A DNA stretch of 64,000 nucleotides from Cepaea nemoralis (GCA_014155875.1 JACEFZ010025095.1:372501-436500), one strand, 5' to 3'. Shown: positions 48,880-60,446, numbered from the stretch's first letter. Notes: generated by a model from the letters alone, not told the origin. Numbers and translations are program-made.

Positions 48880-49990
48880 TTAAGTGGGCGGGGTCAAGTG
48901 ACTCATCAGATGTGACGTGGTCTAGTGATTCATCATAGGTGGCGTGCGTGGTCAAGTAATTATAGGTACGACATAAAAAATACGACATGAAACATCAATA
49001 AAGAAAACAAACGATCAAAAGAAGGTATATAATAATGTTAATAAAATATATATATATAGAAGGGAAAAAAAAACATAGTAAGTGACCGCTTATAGTTAAG
49101 GGTGTGTGATGACGTGGTCAAGTAATGGTCAAGAGGTGGTCAAGTGGTGGTCATGTGGTGGAGTAACCACTTAAATTAAAGGGGAAAGTACTTGTAGTGA
49201 TGTGGTGGTGGTTAAAGTGTGCGATGACGTGGTCAAGCAGTGGTCAAGTGGTCAAGTAGTGGTCAAGTGGTGGTCAAGTGACGAAATTTTAGTGGAAAGT
49301 AGTTGTAATGATATGGTGATGATCGTGAGGTGGTAAATTAGTGGTCAAGCAGTGGTCAAGCAGTGGTCAAGTGGTGGTCAAGTGAGGAAAAGTTTAGTGG
49401 AAAGTAGTTGTAATGATATGGTGATGATTAAAGGGTGGTAAATTAGTGGTCAAGCAGTGGTCAAGTGGTGGTCAAGTGAGGAAAATTTTAGTGGAAACTA
49501 GTTGTAATGATATGGTGATGATCATGAGGTGGTCAAGCAGTGGTCAAGCGATGGTCAAGCGGTGGTCAACTGGTCAAGTGACCACTTAAATTGTAGAGGA
49601 AGTTACGTGTAGTGACATGGTGGTGTTTAAAACGATCGCTGACGTGGTCAAGTGGTGGTCAAGTAGTGGTCAAGCAGTGGTCACATGGTCAAGTGACCAC
49701 TTAAATTATAGAGGAGAGTGCGTCTTGTGATGTGGTGATGATCAAGAGGTGGTCAAGTAGTGGTCAAGTAGTGGTCAAGGGGTGGTCAAGTGGTCAAGGG
49801 GTGGTCGAGTGACCACTTAAATTATCGGGGAAAGTATGTGTAGTGAAACGGTAGTGGATAAAGTGGTAGATGACGTGTTCAAATACTGGTCAAGCAATGG
49901 TCAAGTACTGGTCAAGTGTCGAGTGACCACTTAAATTGTCAGGGAAAGTACGTGTAGTGAAACGACGGTGGTTAAAGTGAGCGATGGACG
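48880..49990 (+). repeat. Subterminal GGTCAAG repeat array (left)
   Basis: Dozens of GTGGTCAAG-type 9-10-mers organised into about nine higher-order units of roughly 110-130 bp. Each unit also has a CCACTTAAATT...GGGAAAGTA...GTAGTGA segment. Mirrored at 57710-58825. Dense subterminal repeats are often transposase- or replication-protein-binding sites, but no such role is shown here. The outermost part also has TGACTCA and TGACGTGG boxes. Confidence 0.9.
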
Positions 49991-50175
49991 TAAGAGGTAG
50001 TCAAGTGGTTTAGGCACAACATAAAACAATAACAACAAAAATAATAATATACAAACTGGTAACATTTCACATGGCTTTTATTGGTAGACAACATCTATTC
50101 GGTTACAATTTCTAAAGCTTGCTCCATGTACCACCCAAATGATCAGAGGGCATTGGTTATGGTTTCTAAACAATA

Positions 50176-51177
50176 TCAGACAGGGAACTCTGCCAACTTG
50201 TAAATATAAAACGTGATACTGGGTATTGATTCAACACAGAATTTTGTATCTGGCCTAACTATACCAGCTGAATTTAACAAATCTACAGCATTCACTTTTG
50301 CCACAAACGCCTCGAAATCAGACCTATTGGATACTAAAAAGGGTGTAGGGAACAATGACGAATTATTCGGACATGCATGGTAGAAGCGTAGGGCTTGTGT
50401 CTCTCGATGCCTCAATATTGTATGCAGGGCTGACGACAATTTTAAAATGAGAGGTCCTGGGCGTTGAAGATCGGGAATAAACGGGAACCCCAGTCAATCG
50501 GTGGCATGAGAATCCGGTTGGTTAAAAAAAGTCCATTCAGACAAATAACGACCACACCGTCTGTGTGATCTAAGCGTGTTCCAATTTTCAATATAAATGT
50601 TTTTAACATCCATGGGTAAAACCCGCAGCGAAAGACATTCACTAGCTGATGATGATGAGGCTGATGCAGATGCTGATTGTGCGTCACGCGGTAAGGCACT
50701 AGAGGTTGACTGTTGTTGAGTCGATTTCATGTGTGATGATATTTCCTCATTTGCGGTCAGTAAGGTAATAGATAATGCTGTTTGAGTGCCTGTAACTATC
50801 GGCAACGGACTACCTACTGACTCGTTATTGTTAACCGCCGAAAAGCTAGCTGACGGTATCTGAGTGTTTGTAAAATACGACACTCCATCATTTGATACTT
50901 GTTGGTTAGTTGACTTCCGGCGTTTACCAGTAGGTTGTTCGTCTGTGGTCGGTTCTCTTCTTCTCTTGCGACTTGCATCTTGGTCATTGTTAGTTGTTGT
51001 TTCATGTTCACTCTTCACGTGTCGCCTTAAGGTATCTTTCCGGGCATAAATACGATCACAATAAGCACAATTAAAAACATCCCCATAATGAGAAGTCGCA
51101 ATATGTCGTAACAAACCATCAGGACGTGTGAAGTTTTTATTACAGAAAGTACATGTATTCTTCTGCATACATAACAT
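50176..51177 (-). pseudogene. Zinc-finger gene, left-arm copy, frameshifted
   Basis: Left counterpart of 56530-57531. Compared with that copy it has three single-base insertions in short homopolymers (around 50408-50510), splitting it into frames 51177-50494 and 50439-50176. Finger 2 ends with the spacing H-x4-H here against H-x5-H in the right copy. The indels could be real decay or uncorrected long-read errors. Confidence 0.85.
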
Positions 51178-51189
51178 TCTCCGATGAAA

Positions 51190-51636
<447 letters not shown>

Positions 51637-51713
51637 ATTAGAAAAGCTGTTGAAATTATTTTGAATCAACTTCAAACACACCCTTCCTACGTTTATTGTG
51701 AGCACTCAAATGA

Positions 51714-51974
51714 CTACGCATTCGTTTTCTCACCAACTTGTCTGTGCTGTGCGTGAGTGGGAGTTGTATATACGAAAATAGTAGCTGAGGGTGCTAGTTT
51801 TCTAACACAAAATCTGATTGGTTGGTTTGTATTCAACCAATGGGCGAGTGAGTTACAAAAGAGTTTGGGTGTTGTTTGTTCCACACAAGTGGCGTAGAAA
51901 TTCTGTACTATGCCAGTATAACGTGTCCTATGTATTACTGTAAGTTGTGGTATCTTGTGTACTATGTAGTTCAA
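51714..51974 (-). CDS. Conserved 86-aa ORF, left-arm copy
   Basis: Same 86 codons as 55815-56075 with about two amino-acid differences (Pro/Gln, Thr/Ala) and no stops. Starts MNYIVHKIPQLT. An AATAAA lies just downstream on the coding strand. No known domain recognised. Intact in both arms, unlike its neighbours. Confidence 0.4.
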   Translation of the reverse strand: MNYIVHKIPQLTVIHRTRYTGIVQNFYATCVEQTTPKLFCNSLAHWLNTNQPIRFCVRKLAPSATIFVYTTPTHAQHRQVGEKTNA

Positions 51975-52455
51975 AACTAGTTTGTGTTGTATGCTGTGTA
52001 ATGTGTTGTTGAAATACTATATGTCTTTTGTAGCTTTAAGAGATGATAACGTCATAATCTCCAGCTCTATCATGGTCGCTAAGTTATTGATAGTGTCTTC
52101 AGTGCCGCGAAAAAGACTCATTAGTGAGATATCGATAACTCCCTTCTCCAGGCGGAGTCCATCAATGGTGCATGACCATTATGGCCAAGCAACAACACGG
52201 CAATGACAAGGCAAAATGGCGTCGAATATAGCCTAACGTACACAACTTATGAGGTCATCGACTGTCCGTTCCATTACGCTCGACAAATACGTGGTCACTA
52301 AGTCCTCAAATTACTCACTCAAATAAACATACAGGATAATAAGGCACCGGCCCAAACAATGAAAACTGACAAAAACAATTTTTAAAAAATGACATAATCG
52401 TTAAAATGTAACACACACAAAGACAGATACAACAGTGACTAAAAATAATATAAAA

Positions 52456-52500
<45 letters not shown>

Positions 52501-52502
<2 letters not shown>

Positions 52503-54370
52503 GAAAACTGAAACAACTAATGAAAAATCGCTGACACGAACACTAGAAGCTGACACAAACACTAAATAAGGTACCTAAAGAAAAGCTAAACTTTGTTAAC
52601 CAAAATGTGAAAGTAGGAAAATGTGATACCCAAATGTAAAACAAATAGCAAGAGAGGAATAGCTAGGCCCAACTTATAAAAATTAGGACAATATGTCAAC
52701 CAAATGGGAAAAAGTTAGACCAAATACAAAAATATCTAACTCAAACTAATGAAAAGTAGGGAAACTTTGTTAACCAAAGGAAGGGAAAAACCAAGGTCAA
52801 GTAGGAAAATCTGTTACCCAAACGTCAAAAATGTCGGGCAAATACAGAAATAGTTCGTCCACACGTATATAAACTAGGAAAATTTGTTACTCAGACACAA
52901 TAAAATATTGCCCAAGTAGGGAAATTTGAGAACCAAATGTGAAAAAATATCAGCCAAAGAGAGGAATATCTCGTTCCAACTTATAAAAAGAAGGAAAATT
53001 CTCAACCAAATGAGAAAAAGTTAGACCAAGTATAGTAACAGCCCAACCAAACTTATGAAAAGTAGGAAACTTTGTTAGCCAAAGCGAAAAAAAAACCTAG
53101 GTCAAGTAGGAAAATCTGTTAGCCAAATGTGAAAAAATGTCAGCCAAATACAGAAATACCTCGTCCACACTTATTAAAATTAGGAAAATTTGTTAGCCAA
53201 ATAGTAAAAATATTGCCCAAGTAGGAAAACTTGATAGCCAATTCTGAAAATATCACCCAAAAAGAGGAATATCTCGGCCAGAATTATAAAAAGTAGGAGA
53301 ACTATTTGCCAAATGGGAAAAAGTTAGGCCAAAGACAGTAATATCTCAACCAAATATATAAAAAAAAAAGGAAAATTGATAACCATACGGGAAATATATT
53401 GACCAACTAGGGAAATGTGTTACTCAAAGAGGAAATATAATGACCAAGTAACGAAATACATCGATCAAACTTATGAAAACTAGGAAACTTTGTTAGCCAA
53501 AGGGAAAAAAAACCTTGGTCAAGTAGGAAAATCTGTTAGCCAAATGTGAAAAATGTCGGCCAAATGCCGAAATAGTTCGGCCACACATATGCAAACAAGG
53601 AAAGGTTGTTAGCCAGATAGGAAAAGTATTAACCAAGTAAGAAAATGTGATAGCCAAAGGTGAAAAAATATCAGACAAAGAGAGAAATATCTCATCCAAA
53701 CTTATAAAAAGAAGGAAAATTCTCAACCAAATGAGAAAAAGTTAGACCAAGTAACGAAATACATCGCTCAAACTTATGAAAACTAGGAAACTTTGTTAGC
53801 CAAAGAAAAAAAAAAAAAAAAAAAACCTTGTTCAAGTAGGAAAATCTGTTAGACAAATGTGAAAAATGTCGGACAAATGCAGAAATAGTTCGGTCACACA
53901 TATGCAAACTAGGAAAAGTTGTTAGTCAGATAGGAAAAGTATTGGCCAAGTAGGAAAATTTGAAAGCCAAATATGAAAAAATATCACCCAAAGAGAGAAA
54001 TATCTCGTCCAGACTTATAAAAAGTTTGAAAATTTGTCAACCAAATGGGGTAAAGTTAGACCAAATACAGAAACATCTTAACCACATTTATAAAAAACGA
54101 GGGGAAAATGTCGACCAAATACAGAAATAACTCAACCCAATTATAAATATGGCAACCAAACTTATGAAACGTAGGAAAATGTGTTAATCAAAAGGGGAAA
54201 ATATGGTACACGTAACGAAATATCTCATCCAAACTTATAAAAAGTAGGAAAATATGTCAACCAAACGCGAACAATGTCGGCCAAATACAGAAATTTCTCA
54301 ACCAAACTCATGAAAAGTAGGAACAACTTGTTACCCAAATAGGAAAAATATTGGTCAAGTAAAGAAATAG
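52501..54370. repeat. Central satellite of the palindromic element
   Basis: Imperfect tandem units of about 40-50 bp built on phrases such as AACTTATAAAAAGTAGGAAA, ATTTGTTAACCAAATG and GGAAAAA.TT..CC; several blocks of about 280-300 bp recur (for example 53060, 53490, 53790). Not mirrored, so it is the unique spacer between the arms. No coding content. Confidence 0.85.
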
Positions 54371-55312
54371 CGTGGTCAAACCTATAAAAACATACCAACA
54401 TTTGTTAACACAACTTGGCCACTTGTTCTTACAAACTTGCTCGCTGGCTCAAACAATCTGTCCTCTTGCTATTACAATCGGTCGACCTATCCTATCAACT
54501 CACACACTTACCATAACAACTGTCCCTTTTCCCCAACAACGTGTCCACCGACTCTCTCATATTATCGACTCGCCCTATCAACTTACCCACTGACTCTAAC
54601 AACTTCCCCACAGGGGCTCACAAAATTTCCACTTGTTATTACAAATTGTCGACAGTCCTCGCCCAAATTACCACTTACTCTTACAAACTGTCCCAACTGC
54701 GCGCACAAAGGTGTCCACTTGTGATTTCACGGCCTCCTCATCACATAGATAAGTAGCCCTTATAAAATACAAATGTATCCCGCAAGTCATACAGAAGTGT
54801 CCCCCATATTGTCATAAGAAAATATTTGTGTGTGTAGGTAAGTTCATGTCTTTGGCAGTTCATATTTTGTAAATTCATTTCTTCAGCATAAGATTTGTGT
54901 AAGTTCACGCCCTCAGCATAAATTTTGTTGTGTAAGTTCATGTCTTCGACAGTTCATGTTTTGCTAAGGCCTAGTTTTAGTGAAAAGGCAGAAGTCTATT
55001 GGCTAGAATTTCAACCTGAGTGGTCAATTACTAACACTGCCTGTGGACAGCTATTCTTACCCATGCGCTAAAGTTGAGAAAATGAACTTCCGTTGAATGG
55101 AAGCTACCGCAGACTTGACTTATTAAACCCCTCTGGAAGAAGTAGCGGCAGCTTAACCAAGAAAAGATCGAATTAGTTATCCCCCCCTTAGTCTGGGATT
55201 TATGAAAATATATGCTCACACAAGCGATATTACTCATGACGTCATATAAACAAAAATATAAAGGATAACAAATGAGGCAGCGCCACAATTGTTATGCTTT
55301 ATATTTTTGTTT
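54371..55312. repeat. Second spacer satellite
   Basis: 54400-54740 has a different degenerate repeat (CCACTTGTTATTACAAA.. TGTCC type, C-rich on the plus strand), and 54830-54960 has three or four units of GTAAGTTCATGTCTTCGGCA type. 54960-55312 is unassigned. Open frames here are by-products of repeat composition. Confidence 0.6.
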
Positions 55313-55315
55313 ATA

Positions 55316-55346
<31 letters not shown>

Positions 55347-55814
55347 TTTTTAGTCACTGTTGTATCTGTCTTTGTGTGTGTTACATTTTAACGCTTATGT
55401 CATTTTTTAAAAATTGTTTTTGTCAGTTTTCATTGTTTGGGCCGGTGCCTTATTATCCTATATGTTTATTTGAGTGAGTAATTTGAGGACTTAGTGACCA
55501 TGTATTTGTCGAGCATGATGGAACGGACAGTCGATGACCTCATAAGTTGTGTACGTTAGGCTATATTCGACGCCATTTTGCCTTGTCATTCCCGTATCGT
55601 TGCTTGGCCATAATGGTCATGCACCATTGATGGACTCCGCCTGGAGAAGGGAGTTATCGATATCTCACAATGAGTCTTTTTCGCGGCACTGAAGACACTA
55701 TCAATAACTTAGCGACCATGATAGAGTGGAGATTATGACGTTATCATCTCTTAAAGCTACAAAAGACATATAGTATTTCAACAACACATTACACAGCATA
55801 CAACACAAACTAGT

Positions 55815-56075
55815 TTGAACTACATAGTACACAAGATACCACAACTTACAGTAATACATAGGACACGTTATACTGGCATAGTACAGAATTTCTACGCCAC
55901 TTGTGTGGAACAAACAACACCCAAACTCTTTTGTAACTCACTCGCCCATTGGTTGAATACAAACCCACCAATCAGATTTTGTGTTAGAAAACTAGCACCC
56001 TCAACTACTATTTTCGTATATACAACTCCCACTCACGCACAGCACAGACAAGTTGGTGAGAAAACGAATGCGTAG
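55815..56075 (+). CDS. Conserved 86-aa ORF, right-arm copy
   Basis: 86 codons, MNYIVHKIPQLT...GEKTNA. An AATAAA at 56092-56097 follows the stop by 17 nt. Contains two cysteines in a YATCVEQTTPKLFC context. No recognised family. Maintenance in both arms is the only support for coding. Confidence 0.4.
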   Translation: MNYIVHKIPQLTVIHRTRYTGIVQNFYATCVEQTTPKLFCNSLAHWLNTNPPIRFCVRKLAPSTTIFVYTTPTHAQHRQVGEKTNA

Positions 56076-56152
56076 TCATTTGAGTGCTCACAATAAACGA
56101 GGAAGGGTGTGTTTTGAAGTTGATTCAAAATAATTTCAACAGCTTTTCTAAT

Positions 56153-56518
56153 TCATCGGAAGTTAACAATCGTGTCTGCTAAAATATATATATATCCACC
56201 TGCATGTGCGAGTACTCTTTCGATGTGTTCAACATACACAGCACTATTGTACAAGGAATTGACTAGCTTCTTATTCAAATGTATAACCAAAGACATTAAA
56301 ATTATTACCCGACCGGAATTGCTGCCTTCATCTGAAAATATTTCATCTGCTATATTCACAAAGACAGTGTATGCTTCATCTGTTGAAATATTATTGTCTA
56401 CAACAGAGTCAACACAACGGCTCATGTCTACGGATAAGATAGTCGAATAATATTCTCGTCTTACAAGTTGGTTCTTAGTTATATGACTGGATAACGGAAA
56501 AACAAATACTTCGGTCAT
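56153..56518 (-). CDS. Small ORF with weak Bcl-2-like BH1/BH2 motifs
   Basis: 121 aa, intact only in this arm. DEIFSDEGSNSGRVIILM resembles a BH1 motif (F..G.N.GR, with Ser replacing the usual Trp), and about 36 residues later LAHAGGY resembles BH2 (..GGW). Between them is an amphipathic helix ([13 protein letters not shown]). It is shorter than cellular Bcl-2 proteins (usually about 170-240 aa) and has no C-terminal membrane anchor, so it could be one exon: GG|GTAATAAT just after the GR codon is a plausible splice donor. Bcl-2 homologues occur in several animal DNA viruses, where they block apoptosis. Its ATG is 11 bp from the zinc-finger ATG; the true start may be Met31. Assignment is tentative. 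Confidence 0.4.
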   Translation of the reverse strand: MTEVFVFPLSSHITKNQLVRREYYSTILSVDMSRCVDSVVDNNISTDEAYTVFVNIADEIFSDEGSNSGRVIILMSLVIHLNKKLVNSLYNSAVYVEHIERVLAHAGGYIYILADTIVNFR

Positions 56519-56529
56519 TTCATCGGAGA

Positions 56530-57531
56530 ATGTTAGCTATGCAGAAGAATACATGTACTCTCTGTAATAAAAACTTCACACGTCCTGATGGTTTGTTACG
56601 ACATATTGCGACTTCTCATTATGGGGATGTTTTTAATTGTGCTTATTGTGATCGTATTTATGCCCGGAAAGATACCTTAAGGCGACACTATGAAGAGCTG
56701 AATCATGAAACAACAACTAACAATGACCAAGATGCAACTCGCAAGAGAAGAAGAGAACCGACCACAGACGAACAACCTACTGGTAAACGCCGGAAGTCAA
56801 CTAACCAACAAGTATCAAATGATGGAGTGTCGTATTTTACAAACACTCAGATACCGTCAGCTAGCTTTTCGGCGGTTAACAATAACGAGTCAGTAGGTAG
56901 TCCGTTGCCGATAGTTACAGGCACTCAAACAGCATCATCTATTACCTTACTGACCGCAAATGAGGAAATATCATCACATATGAAATCGACTCAACAACAG
57001 TCAACCTCTAGTGCCTTACCGCGTGACGCACAATCAGCATCTGCATCAGCCTCATCATCATCAGCTAGTGAATGTCTTTCGCTGCGGGTTTTACCCATGG
57101 ATGTTAAAAACATTTATATTGAAAATTGGAACACGCTTAGATCACACAGACGGTGTGGTCGTTATTTGTCTGAATGGACTTTTTTTAACCAACCGGATTC
57201 TCATGCCACGATTGACTGGGGTTCCCGTTTATTCCCGATCTTCAACGCCCAGACCTCTCATTTTAAAATTGTCGTCAGCCTGCATACAATATTGAGGCAT
57301 CGAGAGACACAAGCCCTACGCTTCTACCATGCATGTCCGAATAATTCGTCATTGTTCCCTACACCCTTTTTAGTATCCAATAGGTCTGATTTCGAGGCGT
57401 TTGTGGCAAAAGTGAATGCTGTAGATTTGTTAAATTCAGCTGGTATAGTTAGGCCAGATACAAAATTCTGTGTTGAATCAATACCCAGTATCACGTTTTA
57501 TATTTACAAGTTGGCAGAGTTCCCTGTCTGA
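56530..57531 (+). CDS. C2H2 zinc-finger protein of the palindromic element
   Basis: 333 aa, intact. Two adjacent C2H2 fingers at residues about 9-58 (CTLCNKNFTRPDGLLRHIAT and CAYCDRIYARKDTLRRH), then two basic nuclear-localisation-like clusters (RKRRR, GKRRK), a long Ser/Thr/Gln-rich linker, a Ser-Ala run, and a C-terminal ordered block from about 190 (SLRVLPMDVKNIYIENWNTL, LRFYHACPNNSSLFPTPFLV, and a final ITFYIYKLAEFPV). AATAAA at 57625-57630, 94 nt after the stop, suits a short mRNA. A DNA-binding role, perhaps on the GGTCAAG array beside it, is inference. Met4 is an alternative start. Confidence 0.75.
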   Translation: MLAMQKNTCTLCNKNFTRPDGLLRHIATSHYGDVFNCAYCDRIYARKDTLRRHYEELNHETTTNNDQDATRKRRREPTTDEQPTGKRRKSTNQQVSNDGVSYFTNTQIPSASFSAVNNNESVGSPLPIVTGTQTASSITLLTANEEISSHMKSTQQQSTSSALPRDAQSASASASSSSASECLSLRVLPMDVKNIYIENWNTLRSHRRCGRYLSEWTFFNQPDSHATIDWGSRLFPIFNAQTSHFKIVVSLHTILRHRETQALRFYHACPNNSSLFPTPFLVSNRSDFEAFVAKVNAVDLLNSAGIVRPDTKFCVESIPSITFYIYKLAEFPV

Positions 57532-57709
57532 TATTGTTTAGAAACCATAACCAATGCCCTCTGATCATTTGGGTGGTACATGGAGCAAGCTTTAGAAATT
57601 GTAACCGAATAGATGTTGTCTACCAATAAAAGCCATGTGAAATGTTACCAGTTTGTATATTATTATTTTTGTTGTTATTGTTTTATGTTGTGCCTAAACC
57701 ACTTGACTA

Positions 57710-58825
57710 CCTCTTACGCCATCGCTCACTTTAACCACCGTCGTTTCACTACACGTACTTTCCCTGACAATTTAAGTGGTCACTCGACACTTGACCAGTA
57801 CTTGACCATTGCTTGACCAGTATTTGAACACGTCATCTACCACTTTATCCACTACCGTTTCACTACACATACTTTCCCCGATAATTTAAGTGGTCACTCG
57901 ACCACCCCTTGACCACTTGACCACCCCTTGACCACTACTTGACCACTACTTGACCACCTCTTGATCATCACCACATCACAAGACGCACTCTCCTCTATAA
58001 TTTAAGTGGTCACTTGACCATGTGACCACTGCTTGACCACTACTTGACCACCACTTGACCACGTCAGCGATCGTTTTAAACACCACCATGTCACTACACG
58101 TAACTTCCTCTACAATTTAAGTGGTCACTTGACCAGTTGACCACCGCTTGACCATCGCTTGACCACCTCTTGACCACTGCTTCTCCACCTCATGATAATC
58201 ACCATATCATTACAACTAGTTTCCACTAAAATTTTCCTCACTTGACCACTGCTTGACCACTGCTTGACCACTAATTTACCACCCTTTAATCATCACCATA
58301 TCATTACAACTACTTTCCACTAAACTTTTCCTCACTTGACCACCACTTGACCACTGCTTGACCACTGCTTGACCACTAATTTACCACCTCACGATCATCA
58401 CCATATCATTACAACTACTTTCCACTAAAATTTCGTCACTTGACCACTATTTGACCACTTGACCACTGCTTGACCACGTCATCGCACACTTTAACCACCA
58501 CCACATCACTGCACGTACTTTCCCCTTTAATTTAAGTGGTTACTCCACCACATGACCACCACTTGACCACCTCTTGACCATTACTTGACCACGTCATCAC
58601 ACACCCTTAATTATAAGCGGTCACTTACTATGTTGTTTTTTTTTCCTTCTATATATATATTTTATTAACATTATTATATACCTTCTTTTGATCGTTTGTT
58701 TTCTTTATTGATGTTTCATGTCGTATTTTTTATGTCGTACCTATAATTACTTGACCACGCACGCCACCTATGATGAGTCACTAGACCACGTCACCTCTGA
58801 TGAGTCACTTGACCCCGCCCACTTA
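57710..58825 (-). repeat. Subterminal GGTCAAG repeat array (right)
   Basis: Mirror image of 48880-49990 (on the plus strand CTTGACCAC units), with the same higher-order units and a few differences in unit spacing. Confidence 0.9.
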
Positions 58826-59179
58826 AAATAATCATAGCAGGAGTTATCGCCCTTTGTGGAGGAAAATCGATAAATGCTAAAAATAGATTTCAAATTGCGC
58901 CACAAAATCGATAAATGGTTGATTTATATAGTCCACCACCACCACAAAAATTCGCGTGCTTTTGTACCTATACACTACTCACCTGCTCAATATTGTCCTT
59001 GGAATCGGAGTCTAGTGTTTTGACATTCCTCAAGACGTCTTGTCGGACCTAATAATTTATGAATATATATATTAGTAGCCGATAAGCTGGTGAATTTTAA
59101 ATACCATGTAGTTTGTGAATCCAGGACAATAGTTATAACAATGTTACAAGCGTTAATGTCGTGAGAAACACAATTATGA

Positions 59180-59181
<2 letters not shown>

Positions 59182-59238
<57 letters not shown>

Positions 59239-59271
59239 TATGTGTGTGTGTGTGTCTGTGTGTGTGTGTGA
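59182..59271. repeat. (GT)n microsatellite
   Basis: About 45 GT units with two interruptions, 200 bp outside the palindromic element. Confidence 0.95.
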
Positions 59272-59442
59272 CCAAGTGAAAACGTATTCTTGAGTGTTAT
59301 GGCAATCAAATCTCTTGAGCATAGCCTATGATGGGTAGCGTTGTGGTGTTCTGTTGTGATAATTTGGTGTGTCCAGTGTGTGCCGCGTGGTTACACACCC
59401 GCTTCACGCACGTGATCCGGGACTGTTTCCGGATCCGGTCAG

Positions 59443-59502
59443 GGATATGCACTACTGACGAGCTCAAATGAGGGCGAAACTCGAGTACAGTGCTTCCATA
59501 TT
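59443..59502 (+). ncRNA. Type I hammerhead ribozyme candidate
   Basis: All core boxes are present: CTGACGA at 59455-59461, a 4-bp stem II (GCTC/GGGC, loop AAATGA), GAAA at 59476-59479, and cleavage triplet GTA at 59485-59487. Stem I pairs GCACT (59449-59453) with AGTGC (59489-59493) and can extend ATAT/ATAT beyond a bulge; one mismatch sits next to the core. Stem III would be the palindrome ACTCGAGT, too short for a monomer loop, as in hammerheads that act as dimers. Upstream (59370-59440) is a GC-rich stretch with a partly A-box-like TGCCGCGTGGTTA. Context resembles retrozymes or hammerhead SINEs. Confidence 0.7.
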
Positions 59503-59509
59503 GACGTGG

Positions 59510-60080
59510 ATTGGCCTTAGGTTCATACCAGAGTGCGATCGGCGTTGCCAGTAGTGGGTTGTGCTCAATATTTAAATTTCAAATCCCGAAACAACCACAT
59601 AATCAATCAAATCTCTGTTTCAACCCCAAAATAAGCCATCCCTTATTGTTCTATATGCGTCATTGTATTGAAACCAGTACCGTTGAGCAAGTTAGTTTCA
59701 GTGGAAACAGCTACTGAGCACGCCTTCACTTGGGCCATCTTCGATCCGAACAGGTAATAATGGATATGTTCCATCGAGTATTTGAAGAATTGATGGGTTG
59801 AAAAGAATTAATGGCCTAACGGTCTTCATGGAATCGAATCATAGCTCCTTCTCGTTCTGAAGAACAGTATGGCAGAACACCGAATTACAAATATACTGAC
59901 TACGACTTTCAGATTTGAAGATTGTGGGAGCGAAAGATAATGTTATGGACGAGATAGAAAATATTATATACATTATGTCCACTGCAGGTCAGAATAGAAG
60001 AGATCTTTCTACACGATCTACTTTAATTGACTGCAGACACATAATATGTAAGGGATCACGATAACGTAATTTACTCATGG
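59510..60080. other. No recognised feature
   Basis: No open frame, repeat or element end recognised in this stretch. Confidence 0.5.
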
Positions 60081-60084
60081 CAGA

Positions 60085-60440
60085 TCATTATACTGGCACC
60101 CTGCCATCTTAACAACATATGTTGTCACATTGTGCTTCAACAGAAAGCATAATAACCTCTCCATAGCACAAAACCTGGGCTGAATCGTATAGATCATGTG
60201 TTGCCCACAAAACCTGGGCTGAATCGTATAGATCATGTGTCTGCCTAGTTTACTTAAGAGGAAAGATAACAGCAATACATCTGGAACCAGATAAGTTGCA
60301 GAATTTGCGGGATCAGGAAAGCAATGTTCTAGTTTTCCGCCTGTCGGAGCTTCACCTACCAAGACTTAGGGTCTGGGCTGCCCTGTCATGACATTTAGTT
60401 TTAATGTTGTATTTTCTCTCGCCGGGAAAAGAATTGTACC
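60085..60440 (-). mobile_element. Non-autonomous LINE family F derivative (second copy)
   Basis: TGGCACCCTGCCATCTTAAC... (LINE F 3' end) is fused at about 60150 to the LINE F leader (ACCTCTCCATAGCACAAA...). It has a short internal duplication (AAAACCTGGGCTGAATCGTA twice, 60170-60230). More diverged than the copy at 19226 and with a different junction. Confidence 0.65.
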
Positions 60441-60446
60441 CTCCAC

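Larger units (their letters stand above)
55313..58979 (-). repeat. Right inverted arm
   Basis: Reverse complement of the left arm, about 3667 bp. It carries the intact zinc-finger and Bcl-2-like frames. Gene layout from the centre outwards: the 86-aa ORF (plus), the Bcl-2-like ORF (minus, tail-to-tail with it), the zinc-finger gene (plus, head-to-head with Bcl-2-like), then the GGTCAAG array. Confidence 0.93.

Noticed and set aside
48880..49990. GGTCAAG array as a CRISPR-like array
   Set aside because: Eukaryotic context, no constant-length spacers, and units merge into a simple higher-order tandem repeat.
54372..54756. Overlapping plus-strand ORFs in the spacer
   Set aside because: They follow a degenerate tandem repeat and have repeat-derived composition.
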